In this document: in pieces, positions 25,239-32,721 of the stretch
Numbering within the stretch: position 1 is the first letter of the stretch
Layout of the letters: each line of letters begins with the position of its first letter
DNA from: Saprospiraceae bacterium
GTDB lineage: Bacteria > Bacteroidota > Bacteroidia > Chitinophagales > Saprospiraceae
Length of the DNA: 33,973 nucleotides
Direction of reading: 5' to 3'
Assembly: GCA_020528935.1 (NCBI GenBank)
Contig: JAJDFU010000095.1
Location: 1 to 33,973 of the forward strand
Notes under the pieces: model-generated
What the model was told of the DNA's origin: nothing
Seen by the model: the letters and a program-made list of their open reading frames with translations, nothing else
Databases searched by the model: none
Made by a program: the position numbers and the translations under genes

Positions 25239-25252
25239 AAAATAACCAAGCT

Positions 25253-26302
25253 ATGCCCGGTTTCAAGATCGGTGGCCGACCGATAGGAGATGGACATCCC
25301 GTTTTTATCATCGCCGAGCTTTCCGCCAACCACAACGGCGAATTCGAGCTGGCCAGAAAGACCATCGCTGCTGCAAAAGAAGCAGGGGCGGACGCCATCA
25401 AACTGCAGACCTACACCCCCGATACCATCACCCTCGACAGCGATCTGCCGCATTTTCGCACCCGGGAGGATTCGCCCTGGGCCGGGCAAAAACTCTACGA
25501 CCTGTATGCCAAAGCCTACACGCCCTGGGAATGGCACGAGGCGCTGCGCAATTTTGCCCGTGAATTGGGGCTGATCTTCTTCTCTTCGCCCTTTGACCCC
25601 ACCGCCGTCGATTTACTGGAAGACCTGGATGTGCCGGCCTACAAAGTAGCATCCCCGGAGATCACGGACATTCCCCTGATCCGCTACATCGCTTCCAGGG
25701 GCAAGCCCGTCATCCTCTCCACGGGCATTGCCCGCGAAGACGACATTGCGCTGGCCCTGGACGCGTGCCGGGCAGCGGACAATGAGCAAATCGCCCTGCT
25801 CAAGTGCACCTCGGCCTATCCCACACCGCTGGAGGAGGTCAACCTGGCCGCGCTGCCCCTGCTGCGCGAGCGCTACGGGGTCGTTCCCGGCCTGTCGGAC
25901 CACACCATGGACGTGGTCGTGCCCGTGGCGGCGGTGGCGTTGGGGGCAAAGATCATCGAAAAACACCTCATCCTGGACCGCGCCCTGGGCGGGGTGGACA
26001 GTTCCTTTTCCCTGAACGTGGACGAGTTCCGGGAAATGGTGGAAGCCGTTCGCAAGACCGAGCTCGCCCTCGGTCGCCCTTCCCTGGAGCCCTCTCCCCG
26101 TCAGCTCAAAGGCCGGCGGAATGCCCGTTCGCTATTCGTTGTCCAAACGATTGAGGCCGGGGAGGCGATTACGCGGGCAAACGTGCGATCGGTACGGCCG
26201 GGTATGGGCTTGCATCCCAGGTACTTTGAGGAAGTGCTGGGGAAGAAAGCCCTGCGGCGGCTGGAAAAAGGCACCCCGCTGCAGTTGGCGGACCTTTCGT
26301 AG
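25253..26302 (+). CDS. pseI: PseI: pseudaminic acid synthase (NeuB family)
   Basis: PseI condenses phosphoenolpyruvate with the 6-deoxy-2,4-diacylamino-altrose to make pseudaminic acid. The 349-residue protein has the NeuB TIM barrel, with AELSANHNGEFELA (21-34), KLQTYTPDTI (50-59), STGIA (156-160), His217 (LSDHTMD) and His238 (EKHLILDRALGGVDSSFSL) as expected metal ligands, and then an SAF (antifreeze-like) domain from about residue 290. The GGVDSSFSL ending of the second His block is the PseI form rather than the sialic-acid NeuB form, in my reading. The barrel should accept the acyl groups installed upstream. It is the last gene of the operon; the convergent ATP-grasp stop lies 1 nt away, with no room for a terminator. 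Confidence 0.93.
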   Translation: MPGFKIGGRPIGDGHPVFIIAELSANHNGEFELARKTIAAAKEAGADAIKLQTYTPDTITLDSDLPHFRTREDSPWAGQKLYDLYAKAYTPWEWHEALRNFARELGLIFFSSPFDPTAVDLLEDLDVPAYKVASPEITDIPLIRYIASRGKPVILSTGIAREDDIALALDACRAADNEQIALLKCTSAYPTPLEEVNLAALPLLRERYGVVPGLSDHTMDVVVPVAAVALGAKIIEKHLILDRALGGVDSSFSLNVDEFREMVEAVRKTELALGRPSLEPSPRQLKGRRNARSLFVVQTIEAGEAITRANVRSVRPGMGLHPRYFEEVLGKKALRRLEKGTPLQLADLS

Positions 26303-26303
26303 A

Positions 26304-27599
26304 TCAACCGTCCACGCTGGTATCCAGTAGGTAGGAATCGAGATCAAAACCCTCCCTTTTCAGGCTCTGGCCCGACTCGTCCAGAAAATCAATGGCCTCC
26401 ATGGCTGCCCGGAAGGCCTGGTGGCACTGAGCAGGGGTATCTCCTGCGGTCACTATGTAGAAAAAGCGATCGCCCCCGTGCCGCAGCGGGGTAATGTGGG
26501 GAAGGCCGGAATGATGCTGAAAATAATCGGCCTCCAGCACCCCTTCAATTGCCAGGGCTTGGTCCTTCCCCTTCAGCTGGGCGACGTGGCCCTCTTTTAA
26601 CGGCCCGGGGTAAGCGTTGAGGAAAGATATGATCCCCGCCGGATAGGAAGGCAGCGTCCGGTAGCTTTCATAGGCCTTCACCTCGCCCAGGCAGATATCC
26701 AGATAAAAGGCGGTGAGGTCGATCCCGCTGGCATGTTCCATCAGCCTATTCATGACACCCCCGGGGATCCGCACGCCGATCTCCAGAAACACCAATTGCT
26801 GATCGCCCTCCATGATGAATTGCGGAAAGACGATGGCGTGCTCCAGTTCCAGCGCGCTCACCAGCTGCCGGCACTTTTCCCGGACGGCACGCTCTATGCG
26901 GTCCTCGTAGCGCGACGGGTACAGGTGTCTTTTGACCAGGCCGAAAGATTCCCTGTCCTTCATGCGGTCGGAGATGATCAGATCCCTGATCTGACCGTTG
27001 TAAACCGTGAATACGGCATTGATCTCCGGCCCTTCCGCGAACCGCTCCAGGATGACCCTTCCCTGGTAGGCTTGTCCCACCGATTGTTGAAAACGATCTT
27101 CCAGTTCGTCCATGTTCCGGATTTTGAACAGCCCGGTTTGTCCGCCCGTATCACTGGACTTGATGACCAGGGGAAAGCCGGTTTGGCGGGCAAATGCCCG
27201 GGCTTCCGCCAGGCTGGTGGGGTGGGCATAGGGAAGGTCGTTGATCCCGGTTTCGGTGAAGATCCGCCGCATCTCGATCTTGCTCAGGCTCGCCTGTACG
27301 CTGTTCAGATTAAAGGTGGGCAGCCCCATCCGGCTGGCCGTGTAGTACATGGAGTACAAGCCGGATTCGGTGATCATGGAAGTGATGGCATCAATGCCCT
27401 CCCGGTGCGCATAGGCGGCGATCTTTTCGTGATCGCGCGTGCTGGCCAGCAGAAACCCATCGGCCAGTGCTCTGCCCGGCGATTCGGGATTGCCGTCAGC
27501 AAGGAGGGTGTGGTAGCCCCGGGTTTTACACCTTGCGATCATGGGCAGCTGTTCCTTGCCACCTCCCAGTACCAGTACTTTTTTTGATGCGTCGGGCAT
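26304..27599 (-). CDS. ATP-grasp carboxylate-amine ligase family protein
   Basis: ATP-grasp enzymes activate a carboxylate as an acyl phosphate and usually couple it to an amine. The 431-residue product has a pre-ATP-grasp Rossmann segment (VLVLGGGKEQLPMI, 8-21), the ATP-binding Lys147 with a Gly-rich loop (PLVIKSSDTGGQTG), and the metal/ATP site block FLEIGVRIPGG. Glu273 and Arg277 are kept, but the usual Asn of ExNxR is Gly (275). The C-terminal part resembles the lid of carboxylate-amine ligases. It is the last of three minus-strand genes after the ComA-like gene and a histidine phosphatase, 10 nt behind the latter. The context suggests it uses the acid that pair makes. The acceptor could be the nonulosonate precursor. 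Substrates are inference. Confidence 0.85.
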   Translation of the reverse strand: MPDASKKVLVLGGGKEQLPMIARCKTRGYHTLLADGNPESPGRALADGFLLASTRDHEKIAAYAHREGIDAITSMITESGLYSMYYTASRMGLPTFNLNSVQASLSKIEMRRIFTETGINDLPYAHPTSLAEARAFARQTGFPLVIKSSDTGGQTGLFKIRNMDELEDRFQQSVGQAYQGRVILERFAEGPEINAVFTVYNGQIRDLIISDRMKDRESFGLVKRHLYPSRYEDRIERAVREKCRQLVSALELEHAIVFPQFIMEGDQQLVFLEIGVRIPGGVMNRLMEHASGIDLTAFYLDICLGEVKAYESYRTLPSYPAGIISFLNAYPGPLKEGHVAQLKGKDQALAIEGVLEADYFQHHSGLPHITPLRHGGDRFFYIVTAGDTPAQCHQAFRAAMEAIDFLDESGQSLKREGFDLDSYLLDTSVDG

Positions 27600-27609
27600 A
27601 TGCGTTGAG

Positions 27610-28137
27610 CTAAAATTTCAGAATGATCAGCTTGTTGTTCGGCACCTCAAAGGCATTCATCCTGGCGATGTTGCCGTACCGGTGAATGGCCAGAAGGCCG
27701 CGGGTGACCGCGCCGTGACCGAAGGCGAGCAGCTTGTCGCAATGGCGGTATTTTTTGAGCAGCTCAAAGAGCCGGTCCTGGAAGCCGGATAGCGGTTCGC
27801 CCAGGGTGAGCTCGAGCGCGTTTTCCTGCCAGGAGGGCGAGGTTTCGGCGATCAGCTTGTCCTTGGGCTGCCCCTCGTAGGGGCCAAAGTCCAGCTCATT
27901 CAGTAGGGGCTCCGGCCTGCCTGGCGAATAGCCGTACAGCGTTGCCGTTTCCCGCGTGCGCTTGTACTGGCTGGTCAGTACGTAATCGAAAACCACAGCG
28001 TCCAGCACGGCCTTATTGGACTGCACGGCTTCCAGTACTTCCGCCGTGGGCGGAAGGATGCCGATGTCCTTTTTGCCCTGCAGAATGCGCCGCTGGTTCC
28101 AGGAGGTCGGCAGGTGGCGTATGAGGTACCAGTTCAT
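27610..28137 (-). CDS. Histidine phosphatase family protein
   Basis: The 175-residue protein belongs to the phosphoglycerate-mutase-like phosphatases. The nucleophile is His8 in the RH motif (YLIRHLPTSWNQ, Leu replacing the usual Gly after His). Other active-site elements visible are Arg60 (SQYKRTRETA), Glu81 (NELDFGPYEG) and His141 (FGHGAVTRG). Such enzymes hydrolyse small phosphomonoesters in the cytoplasm. It starts 1 nt after the stop of the ComA-like gene, which suggests tight coupling, and could remove phosphate from that enzyme's product. ComB-type phosphosulfolactate phosphatase, the classical partner, is a different family and is not seen in this window. A general role as a phosphoglycerate mutase or cobalamin phosphatase is the alternative. 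Confidence 0.88.
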   Translation of the reverse strand: MNWYLIRHLPTSWNQRRILQGKKDIGILPPTAEVLEAVQSNKAVLDAVVFDYVLTSQYKRTRETATLYGYSPGRPEPLLNELDFGPYEGQPKDKLIAETSPSWQENALELTLGEPLSGFQDRLFELLKKYRHCDKLLAFGHGAVTRGLLAIHRYGNIARMNAFEVPNNKLIILKF

Positions 28138-28138
28138 A

Positions 28139-28888
28139 TCAGGTGTTCATATCAAAGGTTTCTTTGCGCAGTCCCTGCCGCTGGGCTTCCAGGACGAGCA
28201 CACCCTGGGGAGCAATGTTGCCGAGATTGACGTTGGCGCCCACCTGATTGATGAAGAACATCTGGGCCTGGGGGGTGGGCGCTTCGAAAATGAGCCAGTC
28301 AGCACCGACCTCCTTGATGATGTCGGCCACCAGTCCGGTGCGGATCTCCCCGGACTGCCGATACACCCCGGCGGTGCCGGAATTGCGGCCCTCCGTGATC
28401 ACGTAGGTACTGCCGGCAGCACGAAGGCTCTTGATTTCGCGTATCCACTGGCTGGGCGGCATGATCTTTTCGGCGTCCTTGCTGCCCACTTCCGACAAAA
28501 CCTCAAACTCGCCGGCGAAGCGCTCAATGAGGCGCACCCGCTCTTCGAGGCTGATGTCGATCGAGCCGGCCGAAATTTCTACCGTGCGGACCCCCAGGTC
28601 GCGAACAAAGGCCATGTAGTCGTCTACCTTGCCCTGAATGTAAAATTTTTCGAACAGGGTGCCGCCCAGATAGACCTTTACATCCATGCTGTGATACAGT
28701 TCGACCTTCTTTTTGACGTTGGGCATGACGTAGGCCGTACCCACGCCCAGCTTGGCATAGTCAATGAACGAATGAAAATCGTCGAGGATATGCCGGAGCT
28801 CGCCGACTGAACAGCTCACGTCGTACAGGGAGGTGAGGCCGGTCGAACGCGGCTTTTCCGTGCGGATAGGAAGTTGAAGGGTGCGCAT
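28139..28888 (-). CDS. comA: ComA-like phosphosulfolactate synthase
   Basis: ComA adds sulfite to phosphoenolpyruvate, giving (2R)-phospho-3-sulfolactate, the first step of coenzyme M synthesis in methanogens. Related proteins occur in bacteria that make sulfolactate. The 249-residue TIM-barrel protein has KPRSTGLT (12-19), DYAKLGVGTAYV (43-54), YLGGTLFE (73-80), VEISAGSIDI (103-112), EVGSKD (133-138, with Lys137), ITEGRNSGTAGVY (164-176) and FEAPTPQAQ...NVNLGNI near the C-terminus, all close to the ComA pattern. The start at 28888 is the one that leaves the family-like sequence. The open frame continues far upstream only as antisense to the neighbouring glycosyltransferase. It heads the minus-strand ComA / phosphatase / ATP-grasp run. 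Supply of sulfonate for capnine-type sulfonolipids is an alternative role. Confidence 0.88.
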   Translation of the reverse strand: MRTLQLPIRTEKPRSTGLTSLYDVSCSVGELRHILDDFHSFIDYAKLGVGTAYVMPNVKKKVELYHSMDVKVYLGGTLFEKFYIQGKVDDYMAFVRDLGVRTVEISAGSIDISLEERVRLIERFAGEFEVLSEVGSKDAEKIMPPSQWIREIKSLRAAGSTYVITEGRNSGTAGVYRQSGEIRTGLVADIIKEVGADWLIFEAPTPQAQMFFINQVGANVNLGNIAPQGVLVLEAQRQGLRKETFDMNT

Positions 28889-29079
28889 GCGGGAAAGAGA
28901 TTTGGAAAGAGGCGAAAATAGGGATATTTGGGAATCGAGCCACGCGCGAGAGGATTCGGGACGTTGTGGCTTCCGTACGCCGGCCAGGGGCGGTCTGCCG
29001 CATTTCCGGTGTTCCTGCGTTTTCGAAAGGGCTTTGCTCCGGTAAAAATCACGCGATGGGGGTACCGGTCCTGCTTCCG

Positions 29080-29087
29080 TATATTTG
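29080..29087 (+). promoter_or_regulatory. TATATTTG -7-like box before the glycosyltransferase gene
   Basis: The box matches TAnnTTTG, ends 8 nt before the ATG at 29096 and lies in the 207-nt divergent space between the ComA-like gene and the glycosyltransferase gene. No TTG is seen at the matching -33 position, so this is a weak call. The spacing equals that at 2517-2524. Confidence 0.35.
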
Positions 29088-29095
29088 CGCATTCT

Positions 29096-30604
29096 ATGAG
29101 GATCCTGTTCTATTCCATTCAGGGCTTGTCGCCCTTTCACTTCGGCACGGAGCTGGAGATCATGACCCGTTTGCAGGAAGAGGGGCACGAAGTGCACGTG
29201 CTGGCCTGCAATCAGGCCCTGGACAGTTGTTTTTTCAACCCCTGCCACAACCTGCTGGGCTGTGCCATCTGCCAGGGGCGCACCGATACGTTCTTGAAAA
29301 AGATCGGAATACCGGCTGAGCGGATCCACTACCTGACCGATCATTCCGCCGACGGTCCGGATACCGAATTGGCCTTCGGGGACCTGGACGAATTGCTCCG
29401 GCTGGATGTGGACGGCCTGGAGATCGGGCGGGGAGTGGCCTCTTCGGCCATTTCCACCTTTCGGGATTACCAGCTCACCGACCAGGCCGACAAGAGCGAA
29501 TACCTGGCCGTTCAGTGGCGCATGGCCCGGCAGGTACTGCGCGACTTCGGCCGGCTGGCCCAACAGCTGCAGCCCGACCGGGTGTACCTCTTCAACGGGC
29601 GCTTTGCCGAGTATTTCCCGCTGGTGGAATACTGCCGAAAGCACGGCATTGACTACGTTACCCACGAACGGGGCAGCACCTATCAATCGTATGCCTTGTA
29701 CCCCAACAGCCTGCCCCACAGCATCACCGTCCGCCAAGGGCGCATAGCTGAACACTGGGCAGCCGCCGACCCCGAAGGGCGGGAGCGCATTGGCAGGCAG
29801 TGGTTTACCCGGCGGCGAAAAGGCGTTCTGCCCGACGCCAAGAACTTCGCCCGGGAACTGGCGACAGGGACCATGCCCGAAGGTTTCGATCCCGACCATA
29901 TAAATGTGGCCGTATTCAACTCCTCGGAAGATGAAATGAAGGCCATAGGAGAATGGCAAACGCCCCTGTATCGCCACCAAAACGAGGCGATCCGCAACAT
30001 ACTCGAGGGCTTCCGGGGGCGTCCCGGCGTGCATATCTACCTGCGAATGCACCCCAACCTCCGGGGCGTGGACAACGTGCAAACGCAGGAACTGTACGAG
30101 CTGGATTACCCCTACCTGACACTCATTCGCCCCGAGGAGCGCATCGATACCTACGCCCTGCTGGAAGCCTGCGACAAAACGATCAGTTTTGGATCCACCG
30201 TCGGCATAGAAGCCACCTTCTGGGGGCGTCCGTCCATTTTGTTCGGCAAGGCGTTCTACGATCAGCTGGATGCGGTGTATCGCCCCCGGTCGGTAGACGA
30301 ACTGATCGGACTCGTGCTGGACCCGGGCCTCCCGCCCAAGCCCTGCGCACACACCCTGCCCTACGGCTATTTCCTCAGCACCTTCGGCCGGCCGTTCCGG
30401 TATTTACAGTATCGCGACAAACACCATGCACAATTCATGGGGAAGCCCATGCGGCGCATTCACGCCGCCACCCTGTGGCGCTTTCTGCAATACCTGCCCC
30501 GCCTGGGCTGGTGGAACCGGATGAACCGGCTCATTTTTGGTCGCTCTATTACCTGGCGGGATATTTTCAAGCTCAAGTCACATACCGTTGAAAAGATCGG
30601 CTGA
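29096..30604 (+). CDS. GT-B-like glycosyltransferase, capsule-synthase type
   Basis: The 502-residue product opens like a GT-B enzyme (MRILFYSIQGLSPFHFGTEL). Its C-terminal half carries a capsule-polysaccharide-synthesis-like region, VYIYLRMHP-type strands followed by RPEERIDTYALL and TISFGSTVGIEATFWGRPSIL, similar in layout to the KpsC/KpsS superfamily, where Glu in StvGxEA contacts the nucleotide. An unusual N-terminal Cys cluster (Cys38, 45, 50, 56, 59; C-x6-C-x4-C-x5-C-x2-C) may bind metal. The start at the ATG follows the TATATTTG box. A longer open frame upstream has no family similarity. It overlaps the next gene's best start. A role in transferring a sugar in nonulosonate glycan assembly is likely. 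Donor and acceptor are unknown. Confidence 0.7.
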   Translation: MRILFYSIQGLSPFHFGTELEIMTRLQEEGHEVHVLACNQALDSCFFNPCHNLLGCAICQGRTDTFLKKIGIPAERIHYLTDHSADGPDTELAFGDLDELLRLDVDGLEIGRGVASSAISTFRDYQLTDQADKSEYLAVQWRMARQVLRDFGRLAQQLQPDRVYLFNGRFAEYFPLVEYCRKHGIDYVTHERGSTYQSYALYPNSLPHSITVRQGRIAEHWAAADPEGRERIGRQWFTRRRKGVLPDAKNFARELATGTMPEGFDPDHINVAVFNSSEDEMKAIGEWQTPLYRHQNEAIRNILEGFRGRPGVHIYLRMHPNLRGVDNVQTQELYELDYPYLTLIRPEERIDTYALLEACDKTISFGSTVGIEATFWGRPSILFGKAFYDQLDAVYRPRSVDELIGLVLDPGLPPKPCAHTLPYGYFLSTFGRPFRYLQYRDKHHAQFMGKPMRRIHAATLWRFLQYLPRLGWWNRMNRLIFGRSITWRDIFKLKSHTVEKIG

Positions 30605-31919
30605 CAAGAAAAAGGTGCTCGTCATTACTTATTACTGGCCGCCCTCCGGCGGCATCACCGTGCTGCGCTGCCTCAAGATCGTGAAATACCTGCGCGACTT
30701 CGGCTGGGAGCCGGTGGTGTATACGGCCGAAAATGCGCATTATCCCTCCCTGGATCCCTCCAACCTCCGGGACATCCCCGAGGGGCTGGAGGTTATCCGT
30801 GGCAGGATCTGGGAGCCCTACGCCCTCTACAAGAAATTTACCGGGCAGGCCCGGGAAGCCAATGTCAACAACGTCTTTTACACCTCGGAGGAGGAGCAGG
30901 GAGCTGCCCACAGACTGGCCGTATGGATCCGCAGCAATTTTTTCATTCCCGATGCCCGAGCCCGCTGGATTCGGCCTTCGGTACGCCGCCTGATGCAGTA
31001 CCTGAAAGAGCATCCGGTAGATGCCCTGTTCTCGGACGGTCCTCCCCATACCAATACCCGTATCGCGACCTTGATCAAGCAAAAGACCGGTATACCCTGG
31101 CTGGCCGACTTCCAGGATCCCTGGACGCAGGTAGATTACTATCAGCTCCTTCGCCTCATGCCCTGGGCAGATCGCAAACACCACCGCCTGGAACAGGAGG
31201 CGTTTGCCGCAGCCGACAAGATCACCATCGTCAGCCCGACCTGGCGCGAAGAGCTCATGGCGCTCGGCGCACAGAACGTGTCGGTCATTCCCTGGGGATT
31301 CGATCCCGACGATTTCCCCCCAACGCCCGTCCGTCCGCCCGCGTCCTTTTCCCTGGCGCACATCGGCATTATGGGATACGACCGCAACCCCCGGCAGCTT
31401 TTCCGGGCTCTGGCCCGCCTGAAAACGAACTACCCGGCCCTGGATCAGGAGCTGGAGCTGCGTTTTGCCGGGCAGATCGATCACTCTGTGCGGGCTTCCC
31501 TGGAGGAAGCGGGGCTGGCGCCCCATCTTCATTTTCTGGGCACGGTGCCCCGCGAGGAAGCCCTGCAACTGGCCCGGGAATCTGCCGTTCTGCTTTTGCT
31601 CATCAACCAGCAGCCCAATGCGCAGGGGCGCATTCCGGGCAAGGCCTTCGAGTACCTTGCGGCCCGGCGGCCCATTCTCAGCCTGGGCCCTCCACATGCC
31701 GACGTCTCGCGCATGATCGAGGAGGTGTGTGCGGGGCGCGGCATTGCCTACGAGGCAGAAGACGCCCTCTACCGGCAGTTGGAAGAGTGGTATTTGCAGT
31801 ACCGCGCCGGTCGCCTGCAGGCGCCGCTGGACACCTCCATCGAGCAGTACTCCATCCGAAACCTCACCAGGCGCATGGCCGGCTTCCTGGATGAGATCGC
31901 TGTGCATGCCGATGCCTGA
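30588..31919 (+). CDS. Glycosyltransferase, GT4-like
   Basis: The 443-residue product has the N-terminus of Bacteroidota GT4-like enzymes (KKVLVITYYWPPSGGITVLRCLKIVKYL), with the GG donor-side loop. In the C-terminal half come AHIGIMGYDRNPRQLFRAL, LHFLGTVPREEALQLARES and GRIPGKAFEYLAARRPILSLGP, where Glu in KAFEYL corresponds to the retaining-enzyme nucleotide-sugar contact. I chose TTG at 30588 (MKRSADKKKVLVI), which overlaps the previous gene by 17 nt. A GTG at 30615 would drop the basic leader. An ATG-type start is not available near the family beginning. It follows another glycosyltransferase-like gene and should add a sugar to the same glycan. The stop abuts the convergent methyltransferase stop with no gap. 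Confidence 0.85.
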   Translation: MKRSADKKKVLVITYYWPPSGGITVLRCLKIVKYLRDFGWEPVVYTAENAHYPSLDPSNLRDIPEGLEVIRGRIWEPYALYKKFTGQAREANVNNVFYTSEEEQGAAHRLAVWIRSNFFIPDARARWIRPSVRRLMQYLKEHPVDALFSDGPPHTNTRIATLIKQKTGIPWLADFQDPWTQVDYYQLLRLMPWADRKHHRLEQEAFAAADKITIVSPTWREELMALGAQNVSVIPWGFDPDDFPPTPVRPPASFSLAHIGIMGYDRNPRQLFRALARLKTNYPALDQELELRFAGQIDHSVRASLEEAGLAPHLHFLGTVPREEALQLARESAVLLLLINQQPNAQGRIPGKAFEYLAARRPILSLGPPHADVSRMIEEVCAGRGIAYEAEDALYRQLEEWYLQYRAGRLQAPLDTSIEQYSIRNLTRRMAGFLDEIAVHADA

Positions 31920-32717
31920 TCAGGCTTTCGCAGGCAGTTGCAATACGATGTACAAGGCCGAGGTCACCACATTGCGCAGCCCGGGCAGCGCTGCGACCAG
32001 CGGGCTTTGCTTTCGGGGTTTCAGGCCGAACTTCGTCTCGTAATTGGGTTGGATGAGGTAAGCCTGCTGGCGCGCGATGCGATAGCCTTCCTCGCGGACG
32101 ATGCGCAGAAAGCGATCGATGCTGATGCCCGTTGCCTTGATGTCCAGGAGCTCTTCGATGCGCGATTCGGGCTCGCCGCCCCAGCGAAGGACCTGCCGGT
32201 ACAGGAGGTTGGGCAGGAGATGGTAGTAGGGGAGTTTGGACAACAGCGGATGCGCACAGATCTGCTGGTGCCCTCCAAAGGGCATATACCAGGGCGGAAA
32301 GCCCAGGAAGAAGAGGCCATCCGGTTTGAGAAAGGCCTTGGCGTAGCCCATGAAACGCTCCTGATCGGGAATGTGCTCGATCACATCCCGCATAAGGATA
32401 AGGTCAAAGGGTTCGGACAGCAGGGGCATGGCCTGGTAAATATCTTCTGCGTACAGTTCGAGGCGGTCCCGCTGCGGGTGGCCTTCGAAAAAAGCCTCGG
32501 CCAGCGCGATGCGATGCGCAGACAGGTCCACCCCGACGCAGTGGCAGCCCCGCTCCAGGAAGGGCTTGAGGTTGCCCGCTTCGCCACAGCCGATCTCCAG
32601 CACCCGCATGCCGGCCTGCAACGGCCGGACCTCCTCAATAAAGGGAATGACGTATTGGTCGGTAGTGCGGGCCTGTTCCCGGAAATACTGCTGCTTGTTC
32701 TGGTGCCTTTCCTGCAT
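31920..32717 (-). CDS. Class I SAM-dependent methyltransferase
   Basis: The 265-residue protein has motif I VLEIGCGEAG (39-48), a strand-2 acidic end (GVDLSAHR) and FDLILMRDVIEHIPDQERF, the Methyltransf_11/23 pattern. A hydrophobic/aromatic stretch (FPPWYMPFGGHQQICAHPLL) and a basic C-terminal segment could hold the substrate. The start follows the YfhO stop by 4 nt and is the only Met that opens the family-like sequence; the frame continues upstream only as an antisense-like read of the YfhO gene. It lies in a locus of sugar transferases, so a sugar or lipid-linked glycan is the likely methyl acceptor. The exact target is unknown. It is a second methyltransferase distinct from the one in the pse operon. 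Confidence 0.85.
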   Translation of the reverse strand: MQERHQNKQQYFREQARTTDQYVIPFIEEVRPLQAGMRVLEIGCGEAGNLKPFLERGCHCVGVDLSAHRIALAEAFFEGHPQRDRLELYAEDIYQAMPLLSEPFDLILMRDVIEHIPDQERFMGYAKAFLKPDGLFFLGFPPWYMPFGGHQQICAHPLLSKLPYYHLLPNLLYRQVLRWGGEPESRIEELLDIKATGISIDRFLRIVREEGYRIARQQAYLIQPNYETKFGLKPRKQSPLVAALPGLRNVVTSALYIVLQLPAKA

Positions 32718-32721
32718 GGCA

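Noticed and set aside
28889..30352. Very long minus-strand frame continuing upstream of the ComA-like gene
   Set aside because: It is the antisense reading of the glycosyltransferase gene at 29096-30604. Long shadow frames are common at this GC content. The ComA family sequence begins at 28888.
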